Position numbers and translations under genes: made by a program
Source of the DNA: Streptomyces pyxinae
GTDB taxonomy: Bacteria > Actinomycetota > Actinomycetes > Streptomycetales > Streptomycetaceae
NCBI RefSeq assembly: GCF_024756275.1
Contig: NZ_JANUGQ010000029.1
Span: 1-64,000, forward strand
Direction of reading: 5' to 3'
DNA: 64,000 nt
The notes under the pieces: model-generated
Told to the model about the DNA's origin: nothing
The model's database searches: none
The model's input: only the letters and a program-made list of their open reading frames with translations
Part shown: in pieces, positions 59,954 to 64,000 of the stretch
Numbering within the stretch: position 1 is the first letter of the stretch
How the letters are laid out: each line of letters begins with the position of its first letter

Positions 59954-61081
59954 ATGACGAGCTTCGGTGGTGCCGAGATGGTCGACTGGAACCTCGCGGT
60001 GGCGACCGCGACCCGCCTGGTGCGGCCGGGGCCCGAGGTGAGCCGGGACGAGGCGCGCGAGGTGGTCGCGGAGCTGCGCCGGCACGCCAAGGCGGCGGAG
60101 GAGCATGTCCGGGCGTTCACCCGGATGACGCAGGATCAGCACCGGCCGGACGACACCCCGGTGCTGGTGATCGACCGGCCCGGCTGGGTGCGGGCCAATG
60201 TGGCGGGCTTCCGGGAACTGCTGAAGCCGCTGCTCGACAAGGCGAAGGAGCGCCGCGACGCCACCCCGGGCGGCGCGGTGCTGGGCGCGGTCGGCGGCAA
60301 GGTGACCGGGGTGGAACTGGGGGTGCTGCTCTCCTTCCTGGCCTCCCGGGTGCTCGGCCAGTACGAGACCTTCGCCCCGGTCACCCGGGAGCTGCCGGCC
60401 GGGGCGAACGGCGGCGGCCGGCTGCTGCTGGTGGCGCCGAACATCGTCCATGTGGAGCGGGAACTGGAGGCGGACCCGCACGACTTCCGGCTCTGGGTCT
60501 GTCTGCACGAGGAGACCCACCGGACCCAGTTCACCGCCGTGCCCTGGCTCCGCGACCATCTGCGCGGGGAGATCCAGTCCTTCCTGGCCGCCACCGACAT
60601 GGACCCCGGCGCGGTGCTGGAACGGCTGCGGGAGGCCGCCCAGTCGCTGGTCGGGGCGCGTCCCGAGGGCGAGGCGGACGAGGACGGCCGCTCGCTGGTC
60701 GAGCTGGTCCAGACGCCGGAGCAGCGGGAGATCCTGGGCCGGCTGACCGCCGTGATGTCGCTGCTGGAGGGCCACGCCGACTATGTGATGGACGGGGTCG
60801 GCCCGCATGTGGTGCCCTCGGTCGCGGAGATCCGGGAGAAGTTCCAGCAGCGCCGGGCGCGCGGAGCCTCCCGGCTCGACCTGGCCCTCCGCCGGCTGCT
60901 GGGGCTCGACGCCAAGCTGCGCCAGTACCGGGACGGCGAGCGGTTCGTCCGGGCGGTGGTGGAGGAGGTCGGCATGGACGGCTTCAACCGGGTCTGGACC
61001 TCCCCGAACACGCTGCCGACCAAGGCGGAGATCGCCAAACCCGCGGACTGGGTCGCGCGGGTGCACCGCAGGGCGGAGTGA
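59954..61081 (+). CDS. Zinc-dependent metalloprotease (DUF2342/TIGR03624-like)
   Basis: A 375-residue protein of an actinobacterial zinc metalloprotease-like family. The HExxH motif is His185-Glu-Glu-Thr-His189 in CLHEETHRTQFTAVPW. A later EGHADYVMDGVG (about 275) supplies the third ligand region. VDWNLAVATATRLVRPGP at the start is typical. No signal peptide. Members always lie near dacB and tilS, as here, suggesting an envelope-related role; substrate unknown. Confidence 0.87.
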   Translation: MTSFGGAEMVDWNLAVATATRLVRPGPEVSRDEAREVVAELRRHAKAAEEHVRAFTRMTQDQHRPDDTPVLVIDRPGWVRANVAGFRELLKPLLDKAKERRDATPGGAVLGAVGGKVTGVELGVLLSFLASRVLGQYETFAPVTRELPAGANGGGRLLLVAPNIVHVERELEADPHDFRLWVCLHEETHRTQFTAVPWLRDHLRGEIQSFLAATDMDPGAVLERLREAAQSLVGARPEGEADEDGRSLVELVQTPEQREILGRLTAVMSLLEGHADYVMDGVGPHVVPSVAEIREKFQQRRARGASRLDLALRRLLGLDAKLRQYRDGERFVRAVVEEVGMDGFNRVWTSPNTLPTKAEIAKPADWVARVHRRAE

Positions 61082-61491
61082 AGGGCGCGGGGTGGAACGG
61101 CGGGCCCGGGACGGGAGCGATGTGCCGGAGCGGAGAGGGGTGTGCGGGGCGGCGTGCGGAGCGCGCGGCGGTCGCGGGCAGCCGAACGCCCTCCCAATCA
61201 CCCATCCGAGGGACCGTGGGTCGGGGATAGGCGTGCGATGCTCGGGGAACGACCGTGTTCTGTCACCATCGACGCACTCTGAGTGACTGTGTGACCGCAC
61301 TCGTGCGGCCGCCGGTCGCCACCGGCCGCCGCCCCGGCCGGGTGCCGACCGGGTGGCCGGGCGAGTGACCGGGCGCCGGCGGGTGTCCGGCCGCGTGACC
61401 GACCGAGTGACCGACTGAGTGACCGAACCCCCCGGTCCGGCCGTTAAGACTCCGACCGAGCCACCCCAACTTCACACGAAGGGCACCGGAC
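61082..61491. other. Gene-free gap before tilS with GTGACCGAC repeats
   Basis: About 410 bases. A 12-bp unit GTGACCGACYGA occurs twice exactly and once partially at 61395-61430, after looser GGTGxCCGGGCGAGTGACCGG units from about 61340. A promoter for tilS-hpt probably lies here; a GTGACTGTGTGACCG stretch near 61280 is less GC-rich. No gene seen. Confidence 0.5.
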
Positions 61492-62511
61492 ATGGGTCCC
61501 CATCCTGCGGTCGCGGCGATACGCCTGGCGGTCCGCCGCGAACTCCACGACGTACTCAACCGGCTCGCACACGACGAGCACCCCCCGGCCGCCGGCGAGC
61601 CCCCGCTCGTCCTGGTCGCCTGCTCCGGCGGCGCCGACTCCATGGCGCTCGCCTCCGCCCTCGCCTTCGAGGCCCGCAAGCTCTCCGTCCGCGCCGGCGC
61701 CGTCACCGTGGACCACGGCCTCCAGCCCGGCTCCGACCTCCGGGCCGCCGAGGTCGCCCAGCGGCTGACCGCGATGGGCCTGGCCCCCGTCGAGGCGGTC
61801 GCCGTCAGCGTCGGCCGCGCCGGCGGGCCCGAGGCCGCCGCCCGGGACGCCCGGTACGCCGCCCTGGACGAGGCCGCCGGGCGGCTGGGCGCCGTCGCCG
61901 TGCTGCTCGGCCACACCCGGGACGACCAGGCCGAGACCGTGCTGCTCGGCCTCGCCCGGGGATCCGGCATCCGCTCGCTCTCCGGCATGGCCGCCGTCAC
62001 CGGGGCGGCCGGCCGTTACCGCCGCCCCTTCCTCCAGCTCGACCGGCAGACCGCCCGCAAGGCGTGTCTGGTCCAGTCGCTGCCGGTCTGGGACGACCCG
62101 ATGAACGCCGACCCGGCCTACACCCGCTCCCGGCTCCGCCACGAGGGCCTCCCCGCCCTGGAGAAATCGCTCGGCAAGGGCGTGGTGGAGGCACTGGCCC
62201 GCACCGCCCGGCTCTGCCGGGACGACGCCGACGCGCTGGACGCCTGGGCCGCCGAGGCGGACGCCTCCGTACGGGACGGGGACGGCCTGCTGGAGTGCGC
62301 CAAGCTGTACGCGCTGCCGCCCGCCGTGCGCCGCCGGGTGCTGCGCCGCGCGGCCGTCGCGGAGGGCTCACCGGCCGGCTCGCTGTTCGCCCGGCACATC
62401 GAGGAGATGGACCGCCTGATCACCGGCTGGCGCGGTCAGGGGGCCATCAACCTGCCCGGCCGCGTCGTGGCCCGGCGGCAGGGTGGCAGACTGGTCATCC
62501 GGCAAGGCTGA
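61492..62511 (+). CDS. tilS: tRNA(Ile)-lysidine synthetase
   Basis: A 339-residue PP-loop ATPase that converts C34 of tRNA-Ile2 to lysidine so that it reads AUA. The PP-loop is VACSGGADSMALASAL (about 43-58). TVDHGLQPGSDLRAAEVAQR and LLGHTRDDQAETVLLGLARG are the usual substrate and magnesium motifs, and WDDPMNADPAYTRSRLRHE is the conserved DPSN-like region. It has the short actinobacterial C-terminal part. Essential gene, followed by hpt after 28 bases. Confidence 0.95.
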   Translation: MGPHPAVAAIRLAVRRELHDVLNRLAHDEHPPAAGEPPLVLVACSGGADSMALASALAFEARKLSVRAGAVTVDHGLQPGSDLRAAEVAQRLTAMGLAPVEAVAVSVGRAGGPEAAARDARYAALDEAAGRLGAVAVLLGHTRDDQAETVLLGLARGSGIRSLSGMAAVTGAAGRYRRPFLQLDRQTARKACLVQSLPVWDDPMNADPAYTRSRLRHEGLPALEKSLGKGVVEALARTARLCRDDADALDAWAAEADASVRDGDGLLECAKLYALPPAVRRRVLRRAAVAEGSPAGSLFARHIEEMDRLITGWRGQGAINLPGRVVARRQGGRLVIRQG

Positions 62512-62539
62512 CGCAGGCTGCAACGAAAGTGACCCCCGG

Positions 62540-63094
62540 GTGAACGAGAAAGACATGGGCACCGACCTCAAGTCGGTGCTCATCACCAAGGAAGAGATCG
62601 GCGCGAAGCTGGCGGAGCTCGCCGCGAAGATCGACGCCGAGTACGCGGGCAAGGACCTTCTTCTGGTCGGTGTCCTCAAGGGCGCCGTGATGGTGATGGC
62701 CGACCTCGCCCGGGCGCTGTCCACCCCGGTCACCATGGACTGGATGGCCGTCTCCTCGTACGGGGCGGGCACCCAGTCCTCCGGCGTGGTCCGGATCCTC
62801 AAGGACCTGGACACCGACATCAAGGGCAAGCACGTCCTGATCGTCGAGGACATCATCGACTCCGGCCTGACCCTGTCCTGGCTGCTGTCGAACCTCGGCT
62901 CGCGCGAGCCGGCCTCGCTGGAGGTCTGCACCCTGCTGCGCAAGCCGGAGGCGGCCAAGGTCGCGATCGACGTGAAGTGGATCGGCTTCGACATCCCCAA
63001 CGAGTTCGTGGTCGGCTACGGGCTGGACTACGCGGAGAAGTTCCGCAACCTCCCGTTCGTCGGTACCCTCGCGCCGCACGTCTACGGCGGCTGA
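62540..63094 (+). CDS. hpt: Hypoxanthine phosphoribosyltransferase
   Basis: A 184-residue purine salvage enzyme making IMP and GMP from hypoxanthine and guanine with PRPP. The PRPP motif is VLIVEDIIDSGLTLSWLL. LLVGVLKGAVMVMADLARAL and WMAVSSYGAGTQSSGVVRI are family blocks, and the end is FRNLPFVGTLAPHVYGG. GTG 62540 is taken as start, with ATG 62555 as alternative; neither ribosome site is strong. It sits between tilS and ftsH, a conserved order in actinobacteria. Confidence 0.94.
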   Translation: MNEKDMGTDLKSVLITKEEIGAKLAELAAKIDAEYAGKDLLLVGVLKGAVMVMADLARALSTPVTMDWMAVSSYGAGTQSSGVVRILKDLDTDIKGKHVLIVEDIIDSGLTLSWLLSNLGSREPASLEVCTLLRKPEAAKVAIDVKWIGFDIPNEFVVGYGLDYAEKFRNLPFVGTLAPHVYGG

Positions 63095-63131
63095 CCGCCG
63101 CCGGGCGCGCCCCCGGCCCCGGGCCCGTATC

Positions 63132-63175
63132 ACTCCGGCGGGGGCCCGCCGGAGTCCGGACCCCCGGGGGTCCGG
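63132..63175 (+). terminator. Tandem palindromes after hpt
   Basis: An 11-bp stem (63132-63142 with 63145-63155) is followed directly by the perfect 20-bp palindrome CCGGACCCCCGGGGGTCCGG (63156-63175). Together they probably terminate hpt transcription before the ftsH promoter. Confidence 0.65.
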
Positions 63176-63346
63176 GGGCGGACCCGGCACGGGAACCCAG
63201 ACCCCCTTCCCGCCGTTGGAGCATGGGAAGACGGTCGCGGGTGACAATGCTGGGGTACCGTCCGAAGAACAGTCTTTTTCCGCAGCTTTTCCCACAGCAG
63301 CATTTACCTACGGGCAGGAGGGACGGGGCGGCACCGCCTCGTATGG

Positions 63347-64000
63347 ATGGACGTGAAGCGATACTTCCGTGGGCCGGTCATGTGGATCGTGCTGGCCGTC
63401 CTCGCCGTGGTCGTGTTGATGCAGGTCGTCGGCTCGTCCGGCGGCTACAAGACGGTGGACACCGGTGAGGTCGTCCAGGCGATCGACAAGAACCAGGTCA
63501 AGCAGGCCAAGCTGACCACTGGCGACGAGCAGATCATCAAGATCGAGCTCAAGGACGGCCAGAAGATCGACAACAGCGGCAAGGTACAGGCGAGCTACAT
63601 CGGCAGCCAGGGTTCCGACCTCGCCGACAAGCTCCAGGGCAAGTACGAGTCCGGCCAGATCGAGAACGGCTACACCGTCTCTCCGTCGAAGCAGAGCCCG
63701 TTCCTCTCGGTGCTGCTCTCGCTGCTGCCGTTCGTCCTGATCGTCGTGGTCTTCCTGTTCCTGATGAACCAGATGCAGGGCGGCGGCTCCCGGGTCATGA
63801 ACTTCGGGAAGTCCAAGGCCAAGCTGATCACCAAGGACACCCCGAAGACCACCTTCGCCGATGTGGCGGGGTCGGACGAGGCCGTCGAGGAGCTCCACGA
63901 GATCAAGGAGTTCCTCCAGGAGCCGGCGAAGTTCCAGGCGGTCGGCGCCAAGATCCCGAAGGGTGTGCTGCTGTACGGCCCGCCCGGCACCGGCAAGACC
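63347..64000 (+). CDS. ftsH: ATP-dependent zinc metalloprotease FtsH (5' part, runs off the window)
   Basis: The first 218 residues of the membrane-anchored AAA+ protease that degrades misfolded and regulatory proteins. TM1 is VMWIVLAVLAVVVLMQVVG (about 11-29). An extracytoplasmic domain follows, with TM2 at SVLLSLLPFVLIVVVFLFLM (about 122-141). The AAA domain opens with TTFADVAGSDEAVEELHEI and Walker A GVLLYGPPGTGKT at the edge. The protease HExxH lies outside the window. ATG 63347 gives the usual MDVKRYFRGPV start. The 250-bp leader has room for its own promoter. Confidence 0.96.
   Translation, partial: MDVKRYFRGPVMWIVLAVLAVVVLMQVVGSSGGYKTVDTGEVVQAIDKNQVKQAKLTTGDEQIIKIELKDGQKIDNSGKVQASYIGSQGSDLADKLQGKYESGQIENGYTVSPSKQSPFLSVLLSLLPFVLIVVVFLFLMNQMQGGGSRVMNFGKSKAKLITKDTPKTTFADVAGSDEAVEELHEIKEFLQEPAKFQAVGAKIPKGVLLYGPPGTGKT

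Overview
The window is high-GC (about 74%) actinobacterial DNA that reads as a Streptomyces (Streptomycetaceae) chromosome. It carries chaplins, paired rodlins, a melC1-melC2 tyrosinase pair, XRE-DUF5753 / DUF397 / anti-sigma-like ATPase modules, GTG and TTG starts, and many stop-start overlaps.

Left part (about 0.2-27.5 kb) is a cell-surface and sporulation-coat region. A DUF5949 gene and the tyrosinase operon are followed by three short chaplins (2344-2619, 5272-5511, 23475-23708) and two unrecognised secreted proteins. Embedded in this is a tightly overlapping eight-gene exopolysaccharide operon (7545-18250): glycosyltransferase, polyprenyl-phosphate sugar transferase, Wzy-like polymerase, MurJ/Wzx-like flippase, polysaccharide deacetylase, second glycosyltransferase, Wzz-like protein and a GNAT/CelD-like transferase. 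It is flanked by a secreted GH26-like glycosidase, an ATP-grasp ligase and a flavoprotein. A P450, a DUF6479 membrane protein and two tandem rodlins complete the region. The chaplins and rodlins build the hydrophobic aerial coat. I infer that the polysaccharide is anchored to or deposited with that coat.

Middle part (27.9-41.7 kb) is mixed: a DNA polymerase I-like protein, a LuxR-type regulator divergent from a quinone-type oxidoreductase, a DUF2786 protein, and a TetR/flavin monooxygenase pair with a readable operator. Next come a decayed DUF5753 regulator and a two-gene unit made of a 40-residue peptide with three Asp-Gly sites overlapping an isoaspartyl-methyltransferase-like gene (36885-38134). 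A FUSC transporter-like protein and a lipoprotein end the block. The peptide/methyltransferase unit is the best candidate here for something undescribed.

Right part (42.6-64 kb) looks like conserved core chromosome. It holds the zinc-independent ribosomal protein set (S14, L28 / L33, L31, COG0523 protein, S18) around a Zur-like box, then a DUF397 / ATPase / XRE module, an aldehyde dehydrogenase and a DinB protein. A PadR regulator with a drug-type ABC transporter and twin operators follows, then tipA with a MerR-type promoter, a DedA protein, a ThrE-type exporter, ppa, dacB, a zinc metalloprotease, tilS, hpt and the start of ftsH, which runs off the right edge. From memory of S. coelicolor, the left part resembles the SCO2699-2719 neighbourhood and the right part SCO3404-3434, so a synteny junction probably lies near 27.5-27.9 kb. 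Intergenic regions are rich in short GC-rich tandem repeats. No tRNA, rRNA, IS element or CRISPR was seen.
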